Assembly: GCA_963722555.1 (NCBI GenBank)
Contig: CAVRNQ010000007.1
Location: forward strand, 744,001 to 808,000
Reading direction: 5' to 3'
Length of the DNA: 64,000 bases
From: Bog-366 sp963722555
GTDB taxonomy: Bacteria; Acidobacteriota; Terriglobia; UBA7540
Positions 53,177-62,339 of this stretch are shown here, piece by piece. The notes under the pieces are model-generated. The model ran no database searches, was not told where the DNA came from, and saw only the letters and a list, made by a program, of their open reading frames with translations. How positions within the stretch are numbered: the first letter of the stretch is position 1; every line of letters begins with the position of its first letter. The translations under genes and the position numbers were made by a program.

Positions 53177-53800
53177 TGCCGAGCATGTTCGACAGCTTGG
53201 GGGTGGAAGTCCCCTTCACAACCTGATGGAGGTGAAGGGTTAGCGAAGCGCCAGGGCGTCGTCGCGAGGCGGGGTCTGAAGGAAGCGCGGAGCAAAAGTG
53301 CGAGCCGATGAACAAAACCGGATAGAAGGCGTGAGCGTTGGGCGAACGGGCAGCGTTTCGCAAAGCCCATTTCCATCCAGGGCGCAAAACGTAAATCCGG
53401 CGGCCTTGCAGGGAAGGCGGTCGAACTTACCTCGGGAGATCTGGCGGGTGTCACGGTTTCGTGACTGAGGACATCGTAAGGTGTTCTGACCTCCAGGCAG
53501 AAGTCAGCAGAGGGCATAGTAGTCCCGACACGTCGGGATGAAGGCCTGAACCGTGATCGTGAGTAGTAGTGTGCGGTTCTCAGGGATGGTCATGGGCCAG
53601 CCCATCAGCTTCGGCTGAGCTTGCCAGGGGCGGATCGGGTGAAGCCCGAAAGGAACCTGGGAGCGGGGAAGCCTCCCTCGGCGATCCGCGTATCGAACCT
53701 CCGGCCCTCCCGGGCTTAAGTCATGGAACCGCCGTATACGTGCTCCGTACGTGCGGTGGTGTGGGAGGGGTGAGCGGGCAACCGCTCCCCCTATCCCGAT
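53177..53800 (+). mobile_element. Group II intron remnant without its reverse transcriptase
   Basis: The 5' side has intron-like blocks (GGGGGTGGAAGTCCCC, later GCAGAAGTCAGCAGAGG and CATAGTAGTCCCGA). The 3' side has a domain V-like stem (AACCGCCGTATACG...CGTACGTGCGGTGG), a domain VI-like hairpin (GAGCGGGCAACCGCTC) and the intron-type end CTATCCCGAT near 53791-53800. The RT gene that normally follows the CATAGTAGT block is absent; about 250 bases of domain IV-like sequence replace it. The 5' boundary is approximate. Confidence 0.65.
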
Positions 53801-53949
53801 GGCTAGCGCGACACCACAGCCAACTTGACCACCCCTTGGCCCCCTCCTGAGCTAGGAGGGGAATTTGCAAGCGCAGGAACGATTTCGGACAAATCGACAC
53901 TCCTCATTTGCGATTTTTTCCTACGGGCAGGAAAGAGTCGTGAGGTTTT

Positions 53950-55370
53950 CAGGACTTTCCCCATTTTTTAGCCTTCCCAAGCCAGCAGGAGTTCCAATTG
54001 CCAAGTTTTGGGCGGTGGACCGGATGGTTCGGGGCTGGTTTGAGAAAGAACCTTATGGATGCCATCGGCCAGAGCGTAGAAGCGGAAAGGCGGAATGCCG
54101 AAGAAGCGGAAGGAAATGATCAGGAGCCTTTCGCACAAGATTCTCAACTTTAACTTCTGCCCTAAGAAAGTGGCGGCAAAGTAAGCCGCGGCCGTCACCA
54201 ACACCACCAGGTTTTTCAGCCGTTGATAGCGCAGAACGCGAATATCTTCCAAGTGATAGCTCTGTTTGAGGAAGCGAAAAGTTTCCTCAATTTTCCAGCG
54301 GGTCAGATAGATTTGCACGATCCACCATAGCGATTCTGAGTCCCGCGCTCCCTCCAGGTTGGTCAACAGCAGGAGCGGATCTTTCCCGAAACCGGCCACC
54401 ACCACCAAGAGCATCTTCTCCTCTCGCCCCGGCAGGTGCAGGGGTTCGGCACCGTAGCGGAGCTCATAGACCTTTTCTTTCCCCTCTTCGATCTTGATCA
54501 CGCGCGCCGCATAACGCAGACGACACCGGCCACCCACCTCCGCCACACTCCCTTGCAGGCGGCGTCGATCGATCACGAAACGTTTACCGGTGGACCGGAT
54601 CACAAAGCGCTCCCGCCGCGCCAGCAGCGGCTCCAACACCTCCCGGCGGTCTCCGCCTCGATCTAGCACCCAGATCCCTCGCCCTCTCGTATGGCTCCGC
54701 ACTAAGTCCACGGCCGCCAGAATCTCCGCGTTCTCACTACGGAACTCTTTCGCCTCCGCCGAGTACAGCTTCTGGTACAGCGGCACGATCTCGCTGCTTT
54801 TCACCTCCGCCGCCGTGATGTCACACAACCAATAGCCGTCATGCAGTTCGCCGGTGCTGCCGTCCCGCACCTTTGCCAGGTATTCCATCTTCTGGGCGTA
54901 TTCCTTGCGCAGGTCACTCAGGTCCAGGCACAGCACCGTGTTCGCTTCTACTCGTCGACTCCCCAGCGCTGCCAAGCGCTCGCTCAGGTGGCTTTCCAGT
55001 TCCGTCGCCTCCAGATTGCGCGACAGACGGTTCTCCGTCTTGATCAAATCAATCTCTTCTTTCAGGCTGCGCGCGATGTTGCTGAGCTTCACGTCCTGAC
55101 TGGCCTGCACGCCAAACAACATCTGACCGACGAACTTCTGTAAGGGGCGGCTCAGACCTTCGGTGAGCTGCAAGGAGAACTTCGTGAGCTGGGCTTTCAG
55201 TCGGGAACGCAGTCTGTTATCGTGCATCGGGGATGCCTCCCAGGTGGTTTGGATTTCTCGCAAAAACCCTTCTACCACGGAGTTCGTCCCCGTTCACTTG
55301 TTAGAAAAAACAACTCCCGCTGGTTCTATTACTTGCCTGAAATCAGACAGAAAAAATGGGGAAAGTCCTG
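53950..55370. mobile_element. IS4-family insertion sequence, apparently intact
   Basis: The element is 1,421 bp. Its ends are a perfect 20-bp inverted repeat: CAGGACTTTCCCCATTTTTT at 53950-53969, with its reverse complement at 55351-55370. Immediately outside both ends is TGAGGTTTT (53941-53949 and 55371-55379), a 9-bp target-site duplication. One full-length transposase gene fills the interior. Intact ends and an exact duplication indicate a recent insertion. Confidence 0.93.
53968..55227 (-). CDS. IS4-family DDE transposase
   Basis: ATG 55227 follows GGGAGG at eight bases and gives 419 residues; a GTG at 55278 would add 17. The catalytic aspartates are in NTVLCLDLSDLRKEYA and GIWVLDRGGDRRE. 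The IS4 signature Y-(2)-R-(3)-E-(6)-K is exact in YLTRWKIEETFRFLK. The C-terminus (KTWQLELLLAWEG) reaches into the left inverted repeat. No stop or frameshift is seen, so the enzyme could be active. Confidence 0.93.
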   Translation of the reverse strand: MHDNRLRSRLKAQLTKFSLQLTEGLSRPLQKFVGQMLFGVQASQDVKLSNIARSLKEEIDLIKTENRLSRNLEATELESHLSERLAALGSRRVEANTVLCLDLSDLRKEYAQKMEYLAKVRDGSTGELHDGYWLCDITAAEVKSSEIVPLYQKLYSAEAKEFRSENAEILAAVDLVRSHTRGRGIWVLDRGGDRREVLEPLLARRERFVIRSTGKRFVIDRRRLQGSVAEVGGRCRLRYAARVIKIEEGKEKVYELRYGAEPLHLPGREEKMLLVVVAGFGKDPLLLLTNLEGARDSESLWWIVQIYLTRWKIEETFRFLKQSYHLEDIRVLRYQRLKNLVVLVTAAAYFAATFLGQKLKLRILCERLLIISFRFFGIPPFRFYALADGIHKVLSQTSPEPSGPPPKTWQLELLLAWEG

Positions 55371-55379
55371 TGAGGTTTT

Positions 55380-56254
55380 GTCTTGATTTGTAGGCTGTAG
55401 TGTGTAGGCCATTTTGTCCTTGACAAAGATAGTAATCGTGCGTACACTTGTATCTTAGGTAACCGCCCGCTGGGTCAAGGCGAAAAGCCGCGGACCTATA
55501 CAACGGGACGGCGTAGAACGGTAGGCAGTGGGCAGAACACCGACTTCTGACTCCTAGCTCCTGAACGCGCCGCTCATGCAAAGGATGGAAGATTCCAGCC
55601 TGCGCCAATTGTGGCGGCTTACGAATGTGCTTTTCAAGGTCCGAAACGGGGCGCTGATCCATAAAGATGTTAAAAATGAAGATCGACCCGACTATGTCTA
55701 TGAAAAAAAAGGTGTGAGTGACACAATGACCGATAATTGATCGGGCTTTTTAGCCGAGAATACGCAGGTTTCGCGATAATGGACGACAATCGAGTAAACT
55801 GTTTGGCCGAAAATACGCCGCTGGCGCGATGATCGGGGCGAAGTAGCGCCGACCTTCAGAGCCTGCTCTGAGCTGGGCGAAGGGTCGGCACATGCTGAAC
55901 TAAAGTTCGGCGCTGCAACACGACGGCAAGCGCCGGGACAGGGAATTTGCGAGAAAAACCAGGAATCCGGCGATGTTCATGATAAGACAGGCAGTTAGCG
56001 GTTTTTATGATGACCCACCACAAAAATCAAGTCGTTGAAATCAAACAAGTTGACTACCTTGAATTCGGGTGGGCGGGCAGAATAAAAAAGATGCTAAAAT
56101 GAAGGTGAGTCCGGCGATGTCCTTTAGAATCAACACGACGTGACACATTTTCGGTGTCGCTAATCGGTTAGCGGCGATGTTGATGAAAATAAAGGAGAAA
56201 GGCGTTTGGCGCGAGGTCGAAGAAAGAGAACGGTAGGCGGCGCCCGCCGGGGTT
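55380..56254. other. AT-richer non-coding region with short direct repeats
   Basis: No gene seen in these 875 bases. Two similar stretches of about 32 bases, TAGCCGAGAATACGCAGG at 55751 and TGGCCGAAAATACGCCGC at 55803, lie 52 bases apart. A CGGCGATGTT(C/G)ATGA motif recurs near 55972, 56116 and 56172. The region looks like degenerate repeat-rich spacer ahead of the cytochrome gene's 3' end. Confidence 0.5.
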
Positions 56255-58450
56255 CTACTGGGTAGTGGCCGAGGGCGGAGCGTCGCTGGGGGGCGCGGCG
56301 GCCGAAGGTGGTTTCTCCCCGGCAGCCTCCACTCCTGCCGGCTTCGACTCCGGCTGAAGCTCCGGCGCCGGATCCTCCCTCACCTCGTGCTCCGGCGCGC
56401 GGCCGGTCAGCACGGTCCACTTGAGCGGGTAAATCTCCGGATCAAAAACCACGCCGTAGAAGTGCCAGATCAGGATGGAGAAGGTTGCCAGAATGGCCTC
56501 GTAGAAGTGGACGGCAGTGGTCACGTCCAGGACAGACATGGGGTAAGGCAGGTAGGCCAGCACCCAGTCGTGTGCCCAAAGCAGGATGCCGGTGATGGCC
56601 ATGACCAGGGTGCCCCACACGAGCGCCCAGTATTCGGCCTTTTCGATGTAGTTGAAGCGCGCGTAGCGCGGGGGGTTGGGACGATAACCCAGGTTATAGC
56701 CCACGGTGTGCACGGCCTCGCGCACGTCGCGGACCTTGGGAAGCATGTCCTTCGCCCAGCGGCGGCCGTGGCGGTTGGTGAACAGGTAAATCAGGTGGTA
56801 AATCGAGGCGCCGATCAACACCACTCCGGCCAGGCGGTGCAGCCAGCCGCGCAGCGGGAAGTTTTTCTCCCAGCTCACGATGGGCTCGGCCCAGAACGAA
56901 TGCGGATACTTGAGTGCGAAGCCGGTGATGACCAGGACGATGAAACTCACGAGCAACAACACGTGCTGCGCGCGCTCGTTGAGCGTCAGACGCATCTGGC
57001 CGTGCCCCTCGCGGTATTGGGCGAGCGCACGCCGCGCTTTGCGCCACCAATCCAGCAGGTTGTGCAGCACCATGAACCCCAGAATCGTCGGGATGGCCAG
57101 GAGGTAAAAGGATTTCACGAAATCCAGCACTCGCCCGCCGGCCGTGGAGGAGGGAAGTGTATGCACCGAGCCAATGGTGAAGCGCTGTCCGGCGTCCGGG
57201 TGGCACTTTCCGCAGGTCTTCCCCAGGTTTGCTTTGTTGACCGTCGAGCGCGCATCGCTGGAGGGAAAGATGTTGTGCACGCCGTGGCAACTGGCGCAGT
57301 TGGCGACGGTCTGCTGGCCGGAGCGCGATGCCAGGCCATGGTAGCTGTCTTCGTAAGTGGGGACGCGCGACACCGGCACGTTGAAACGCGCCATCAACTG
57401 GGTGTTAGCGTGGCAGCGGGAGCAGGTGACCTGGGAAACATTGGCCAGGTAAACCGGCGACTGGGGATTTCCCGGCGCCAGGATGCGGTGCTCGCCGTGG
57501 CAGTCCGTGCAGGTAGCGGCCTGGAGCACCCCCGCCGCCACAGCCTGCCCGTGAATGCTTTCCCGATAAACATCATAGGCATTGCCGTGGCACTTGCCGC
57601 AGGTGGCGGCCACGTTCTGCTTCCAGATCTTCGACTGGGGATCGGAGGAGGCAAGAATGTCGTGAACCCCGTGGCAGTCGTTACACGCCGCCGCATGCAG
57701 ATTGCCTCGCTGGATGGCGCGGCCGTGAACGCTCTGCCGGTAGGCCTCGACGGGCAGCGCCACCGTGAACAGGTACTTCGCCGCCAAGGCGGGGTCGGAA
57801 TGGCAGTGGCCACAGGTATCCGGAAGGTTCGCCTTGTTGACTGGCGACTTGGCGTCGCCAGCCGCGACCACCGTGTGGGCGGGGCCGTGGCAACTCTGGC
57901 AGGTCGGTGCGTCACCGTTCATCTTTGCATGCGCGCGGCCGTGAATGCTCGCATTGTATTGACTTGCCTCCGTGGCGTGGCAAGTGGCGCAGAACTCGGC
58001 GCCGCGGGCCGCCGGCTTAGCCACATCATGGGTGCCGTGGCAAGTGATGCAGGATGAACTGTCCTTGGGATCGCCCAGCGCCGCATGGGCGCTCGAATTG
58101 AGCTTCGCCGCGACGTCGTCGTGGCAAGTGAGGCAGGAAGCCGCCGCCGTCCCGGCCGTGTGCCCGGACTTGGCCGCACCCGCGTGGCAGTCCACACACC
58201 GAAAGTCCTTGTGAACGCTGTGAGCCAGGGCGTCGGCCCGTACCGTGATGGCCTTACCGTTCGAATTCACCAGCCCCGCGCCGGGCCCGTGGCACGCAAT
58301 ACAGTCATCCGCGGCGTGGAGCGGGGATACCCAGGGCGAGAGAACTAAGATGCACCCGAGCAGGAGATTGAATCCGGAACCCAATCGCTTGCCTATCTTC
58401 GGCGTGCTGGAGTCTTGCTTCGAGTCCGAGCCGCGCTGTAGGTTCGCCAT
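56255..58450 (-). CDS. 13-haem cytochrome c fused to a membrane cytochrome b
   Basis: ATG 58450 gives 731 residues; ATG 58489 (13 residues longer) is possible. After a signal segment (FNLLLGCILVLSPWVSPLHA) there are thirteen CxxCH sites: CIACH, CVDCH, CLTCH, CITCH, CATCH, CQSCH, CGHCH, CNDCH, CGKCH, CTDCH, CSRCH, CASCH and CGKCH. From about residue 455 a cytochrome b561/formate-dehydrogenase-gamma-like domain has about five membrane segments and conserved His (NERAQHVLLLVSFIVLVITG, LHRLAGVVLIGASIYHLIYL, AVHFYEAILATFSILIWHFY). The tail is Pro/Ala-rich. Proteins of this layout probably exchange electrons between the quinone pool and periplasmic haem carriers. Confidence 0.88.
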   Translation of the reverse strand: MANLQRGSDSKQDSSTPKIGKRLGSGFNLLLGCILVLSPWVSPLHAADDCIACHGPGAGLVNSNGKAITVRADALAHSVHKDFRCVDCHAGAAKSGHTAGTAAASCLTCHDDVAAKLNSSAHAALGDPKDSSSCITCHGTHDVAKPAARGAEFCATCHATEASQYNASIHGRAHAKMNGDAPTCQSCHGPAHTVVAAGDAKSPVNKANLPDTCGHCHSDPALAAKYLFTVALPVEAYRQSVHGRAIQRGNLHAAACNDCHGVHDILASSDPQSKIWKQNVAATCGKCHGNAYDVYRESIHGQAVAAGVLQAATCTDCHGEHRILAPGNPQSPVYLANVSQVTCSRCHANTQLMARFNVPVSRVPTYEDSYHGLASRSGQQTVANCASCHGVHNIFPSSDARSTVNKANLGKTCGKCHPDAGQRFTIGSVHTLPSSTAGGRVLDFVKSFYLLAIPTILGFMVLHNLLDWWRKARRALAQYREGHGQMRLTLNERAQHVLLLVSFIVLVITGFALKYPHSFWAEPIVSWEKNFPLRGWLHRLAGVVLIGASIYHLIYLFTNRHGRRWAKDMLPKVRDVREAVHTVGYNLGYRPNPPRYARFNYIEKAEYWALVWGTLVMAITGILLWAHDWVLAYLPYPMSVLDVTTAVHFYEAILATFSILIWHFYGVVFDPEIYPLKWTVLTGRAPEHEVREDPAPELQPESKPAGVEAAGEKPPSAAAPPSDAPPSATTQ

Positions 58451-58749
58451 GGTTCTCTTTGAGGGGCTAGATTGGGGCAAATTGCGCATGTTCCCGCCGA
58501 ATAGGGACACTTTGGAACTTTCCAACCGCTTCCCGACCAACCCGGCCCAAAGTGTTGCAGTTCTCATGCCGCGAAAATCAACAATCGAAGTGATTGAATA
58601 TCGACACAATAGCCGCAGCATCTGGATTATACGGGCAAATTGACCGTTATCGACAAGCTTGGTGTGCATTCTGACGAGACGTGGTGGGGAGATTGAAGGT
58701 TCGGGCTTTTCGACCGTAAACCCTTGAACTTCCAACCCTCCAACTTCCC
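58451..58749. other. Upstream region of the cytochrome gene
   Basis: About 300 bases that should hold the promoter of the cytochrome gene and the terminator of the PASTA gene. It is open in the cytochrome frame, but the sequence before 58489 (leftward) has no signal-peptide character. No clear hexamers or hairpin seen. Confidence 0.35.
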
Positions 58750-59475
58750 TTACTGCGTGACCTGGAAGCTGAAAACCGCGTCTGACCCGATCTTGCTCCC
58801 GGCGGGAGGCGTCTGCGTGAGGATGATCCCTTTCGAGCCCCCGTCGGTGACGACAGGGGTTACTTGGTCAACCTTGAAGCCGTTCTTTTCCACGACGCGA
58901 CGGACTTCCGTTAAGGGCTGGCCGATGAAGCGGGGGCAGAGATAGGCCGGGGGGGCCTCGCCGCCGGAGACCAGCAGGTTGACCGCCGGGCTGCGTACCT
59001 CCGCCGCCGCGGGAGGCGGGTCCTGCGCCACCACTTGGTCCGCCTCGCCCGCCCAGGGGACCACTGCCACATCGCCCACTGTAAGTCCGCGCTGAATGGC
59101 CGTGATTCTGGCGGCGCGCACGCTTGCACCCACCAGGTTGGGCACCGACACGGGAGAGGGCCCCAGGCTGACCAGCACGTGGACGTGCTGCCCGATCTTC
59201 AAGCGCGTTCCGGGCGGCGGCATTTGCTGGGCGATCTGACTCGCTGCGTACTGCGGGCTGTAGAGTTTGTCCTCGACTTTGAGCTCCAACCCCAAGCCGG
59301 AGGTAACACGCTGCGCCGCTTCGAGGGAGGTGCCGACCAGGTTGGGCATGCTCTCCTGACGCCCGTGAATGGTCAGCCGGATGGTGGTGATGGCGGCAAG
59401 CAACGCCACGGCCACCAGCACCGTGAACAACAGGAACAACCGGAAAAGACTGCGAACGCGGTCGCGGACACTCAT
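58750..59475 (-). CDS. Membrane-anchored protein with three PASTA domains
   Basis: The 241-residue protein has a short basic N-terminus, one membrane helix (LFRLFLLFTVLVAVALLAAI) and three PASTA repeats. The repeats begin SMPNLVGTSLEAAQ, SVPNLVGASVRAAR and LCPRFIGQPLTEVR, and each ends with a PPPGTRLKIG, PPPAAAEVRS or PPAGSKIGSD turn. PASTA domains bind muropeptides or beta-lactams and usually sit on Ser/Thr kinases or penicillin-binding proteins. Here no kinase or transpeptidase is attached. It may monitor or bind peptidoglycan. Confidence 0.9.
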   Translation of the reverse strand: MSVRDRVRSLFRLFLLFTVLVAVALLAAITTIRLTIHGRQESMPNLVGTSLEAAQRVTSGLGLELKVEDKLYSPQYAASQIAQQMPPPGTRLKIGQHVHVLVSLGPSPVSVPNLVGASVRAARITAIQRGLTVGDVAVVPWAGEADQVVAQDPPPAAAEVRSPAVNLLVSGGEAPPAYLCPRFIGQPLTEVRRVVEKNGFKVDQVTPVVTDGGSKGIILTQTPPAGSKIGSDAVFSFQVTQ

Positions 59476-59600
59476 GCTGCGGGAGATTCTATCACGGGGA
59501 AGAGGTTTCAGGAGACAGGTTCCAGGTGAGAGGGAGAGAAGAGTCGGCAGTGCGTCTCGGCGACCCCTTTAATCTGGCTCGTCACTTATCACGGCTATCC

Positions 59601-59755
59601 AGGCTGCGGAAAAACCCCTCACACTGTCATCCTGAGGAGGCGAAGCCGGTCCTGAGTCAAACGAAGGAAGGACCTCTGTATTTGCTTGAAAATTCAAATA
59701 CAGGGGTCCTTCGCTTCGCTCAGGATGACAGCACGGAAGCGTTTTTCCGCAGCCT
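59601..59755. repeat. Dispersed palindromic repeat, copy C
   Basis: It begins AGGCTGCGGAAAAACCCCTC and ends GCGTTTTTCCGCAGCCT, an inverted pair, with GTCATCCTGAGGAGGCGAAG and the ATTTGCTTGAAAATTCAAAT centre as in copy A. An extra GTCCTGAGTCAAACGAAG insertion distinguishes it. Confidence 0.85.
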
Positions 59756-60268
59756 GTATCTCCCTATGGGCGAGAGCTATCAGATTCTTGTTGTAGCGCC
59801 GCTTTGTGAACGGCGAGACTTTGGCCCCGAACTCGAAGACCGGTGACTCAATTGATGCCGATGGGTTACCATAGGGAAGCAGGAATTGGCACCCAAAATC
59901 GAAAGCGGGGTCAGGAAACAGAGCATGCAGATGCGAGCCCATCCCAGGCTGGTGCGCCTGGGTGTTCTTATGGGGAGCTTGGTGCTCCTGGTCAGCCAAC
60001 CGTTGGCGCGGGCGCAAGCCCTGGGGAGGGCGCATTTACCCACGGCTCACGAAGCTGTGAAACAATCCCTGGATGAGCAACATTTCACGCAAAGGCGCAA
60101 AGAAAACAAACAGTTGTTCTTCGCGAGTCTTTGCGCCTTGGCGTCTTTGCGTGAGATTGTTTATTTCTTCACACCTTCTCACGCCGTGGGCTACGTTCTT
60201 TCGCCCGCTCCGCGGGCTGACTTAATCAACGAACTTCTGAGACACGACACTGGAAAGGAATATCCAAC
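59756..60268. other. Spacer with a truncated secreted reading frame and an inverted repeat
   Basis: A rightward frame from ATG 59925 starts like a signal peptide (VRLGVLMGSLVLLVSQPLAR) but within 50 residues runs into a dispersed repeat: TCACGCAAAGGCGCAAAGA at 60085-60103, with its inverted partner at 60128-60154. After that the frame has no protein character. It is probably the leftover 5' end of a secreted-protein gene. Confidence 0.4.
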
Positions 60269-62143
60269 ATGCCGAATGGCCTCATAACCAAGTTCGGACG
60301 GCGGGAGTTTATGGGAACCGTTGCAGGCGTCTGGGGCCTGCTGAAGCAGGGCGTGACGCTCGCCGCAGGCGCAGGACGCGCGGCCACGGGCCCACACGCC
60401 TTCGGGCAGGAGGGCGAGCACTTTCTGTTGGACAGCAAGCCCTTCCAGATTATTTCCGGGGAAATGCACTACGCCCGGATCCCGCGCCAGTACTGGCGCG
60501 ACCGGCTTCGTAAGATTCGCTCCTTGGGCCTGAACACGCTCTGCACTTACATGTTCTGGAACATGCACGAACCCCAACCGGGAGCTTTCAACTTCCAGGA
60601 CAATCTGGATGCCGCTGCCTTCATTCGCGCGGCGCAGGCAGAAGGCCTCTGGGTGTTGCTGCGGCCCGGACCTTACTCCTGTGCGGAGTGGGACTTTGGC
60701 GGGCTTCCTTCCTGGCTGCTGGAGAGGCAGGACACCAAGGTGCGCACTCGCGACCCGCGGTTTCTCGCGCCGGCGCGCCGGTACATGCTGGAAGTGGGCC
60801 GGCAGCTTGCGCCGCTCCAGGTCTCTCGCGGCGGCCCCATCCTGATGGTGCAAGTGGAAAACGAATACGGTTCGTTCGGCAAAGACCTGGTCTATTTGCA
60901 GGCCATTGAGCAGATGATTCGCGACGCGGGATTTGAGGGGACGCTCTTCACCTCGAACGGCTCCGAGGCCGACATGTACGCGGGGGGAACGTTGCCGGAC
61001 GCGCTCGCCGTCATCAACTTTGGCGACACCGACGACCCCGCTCACGAGTTTGCCAACTTCGCCAAGTCCCGTCGGAACGTACCTCGCATGTGCGGGGAGT
61101 TCTGGGACGGCTGGTTCGACCACTGGGGCGAGCGGCATCACGCGACGCCGCCGGCGGCCAGCGCCCGCGGGCTCGAGTGGATGCTCGCGCGGGGGATTTC
61201 CGCGAATCTGTACATGGTGCACGGCGGAACTTCCTTCGGTTTCATGAGCGGGGCAAATTTCGAGACCGCCTACCAGCCCACCATTTCGAGTTACGATTAC
61301 GATTCTCCCCTCGATGAAGCGGGCCGTCCCACCGCGAAGTTCCACGCGCTGCGCGAAGTCATTCGCAAGCATCTGCCCGCCGGCGCCGAACTTCCCGCGC
61401 TGCCCTCGCCGCTCCCGATGATCGAGATTCCTCCTTTCCAGCTTGCCGAATCTGCCGATCTCAAGCCGCTGCTGCGCGACCCGGTCCGCTCCGAGCGGCC
61501 GCAAACCATGGAAGCCGTGGGCCAGGCCTATGGGTTCATCCTCTACCGCACGAAGCTCGAGCAAGCCGCGCGCGGGCGCTTGGTGATTGCCGAAGCGCGC
61601 GATTACGCCCTGGTCATGCAGGAGTCCAGGCGCCTGGGGGCGCTCGACCGGCGCCTGAAGTCAACCAGCCTGGAGGTGGAACTTGCCGCCGGCGCGCCGC
61701 TCGACATCCTGGTGGAGAATATGGGGCGCATAAACTTCGGGCCGCACATGGTGGACGATCGCAAAGGCATCACGGAACGCGTCACCCTGGCCGGGAAGGA
61801 GCTCACCGGATGGGAAATCTACCGGCTGCCGCTTACGGACCTCTCCGCGCTGGACTTCACTCCGGGGCATACGCCCGCGCCAGCCTTCCATCGCGGCTCT
61901 TTCGAGCTCGAGGCGGTCGGCGACACGTTTCTGGACATGCGCGGTTGGGGCAAAGGATACGTCTGGGTGAATGGGCACAACCTGGGGCGCTACTGGCGCA
62001 TCGGCCCACAGCGGAGCTTGTTCCTTCCCGGCCCCTGGCTCAAGAAAGGCAAGAATGAAGCGATCGTGCTGGACCTCGAGGAAGGTCTGCATTGTTCCCT
62101 GTCCGGCCGCCTGCAATCCGTGTGGGACAACGGGACGTCGTAG
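60269..62143 (+). CDS. Tat-exported GH35 beta-galactosidase
   Basis: The 624-residue protein starts MPNGLITKFGRREFMGTVAG, a twin-arginine signal, with GGAAAGGA before the ATG. The GH35 barrel is clear: FLLDSKPFQIISGEMHYARI, PRQYWRDRLRKIRSLGLNTL, CTYMFWNMHEPQPGAFNFQ and RPGPYSCAEWDFGGLPSWLL. The acid/base site is MVQVENEYGSFGKD and the nucleophile site is RMCGEFWDGWFDHWGERH. Two beta-sandwich domains follow and end with the family's sugar-binding block GKGYVWVNGHNLGRYW. It removes terminal beta-galactose from oligosaccharides or plant galactans. Confidence 0.93.
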   Translation: MPNGLITKFGRREFMGTVAGVWGLLKQGVTLAAGAGRAATGPHAFGQEGEHFLLDSKPFQIISGEMHYARIPRQYWRDRLRKIRSLGLNTLCTYMFWNMHEPQPGAFNFQDNLDAAAFIRAAQAEGLWVLLRPGPYSCAEWDFGGLPSWLLERQDTKVRTRDPRFLAPARRYMLEVGRQLAPLQVSRGGPILMVQVENEYGSFGKDLVYLQAIEQMIRDAGFEGTLFTSNGSEADMYAGGTLPDALAVINFGDTDDPAHEFANFAKSRRNVPRMCGEFWDGWFDHWGERHHATPPAASARGLEWMLARGISANLYMVHGGTSFGFMSGANFETAYQPTISSYDYDSPLDEAGRPTAKFHALREVIRKHLPAGAELPALPSPLPMIEIPPFQLAESADLKPLLRDPVRSERPQTMEAVGQAYGFILYRTKLEQAARGRLVIAEARDYALVMQESRRLGALDRRLKSTSLEVELAAGAPLDILVENMGRINFGPHMVDDRKGITERVTLAGKELTGWEIYRLPLTDLSALDFTPGHTPAPAFHRGSFELEAVGDTFLDMRGWGKGYVWVNGHNLGRYWRIGPQRSLFLPGPWLKKGKNEAIVLDLEEGLHCSLSGRLQSVWDNGTS

Positions 62144-62144
62144 G

Positions 62145-62283
62145 AGGCTGCGGAAGAACGCTTCGATGCTGTCATCCTGAGCGAAGCGAAGGACCCCTGC
62201 ATTTGAATTTTCAAGCAAATACAGAGGTCCTTCGTCGGCTTCGCCTCCTCAGGATGACAGTGTGAGGGGTTTTTCCGCACCCT
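62145..62283. repeat. Dispersed palindromic repeat, copy D (inverted)
   Basis: It starts two bases after the GH35 stop with AGGCTGCGGAAGAACGC and ends GGGTTTTTCCGCACCCT. Internal parts (GTCATCCTGAGCGAAGCGAA, ATTTGAATTTTCAAGCAAAT, then GGCTTCGCCTCCTCAGGATG) read in the opposite order to copies A and C. Confidence 0.85.
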
Positions 62284-62339
62284 GTCTGGCAACGCCAACC
62301 CGGAAAGAGCGAATCTAAACCTGGGAATAGGGAGCGCAA

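Noticed and set aside
56387..58057. A 556-codon rightward open frame
   Set aside because: It is antisense to the multihaem cytochrome gene, whose CxxCH motifs fix the coding strand.
60191..61564. A 457-codon leftward open frame
   Set aside because: It is antisense to the clear GH35 gene and shows no domain. Long antisense frames are a by-product of GC-rich codon use.
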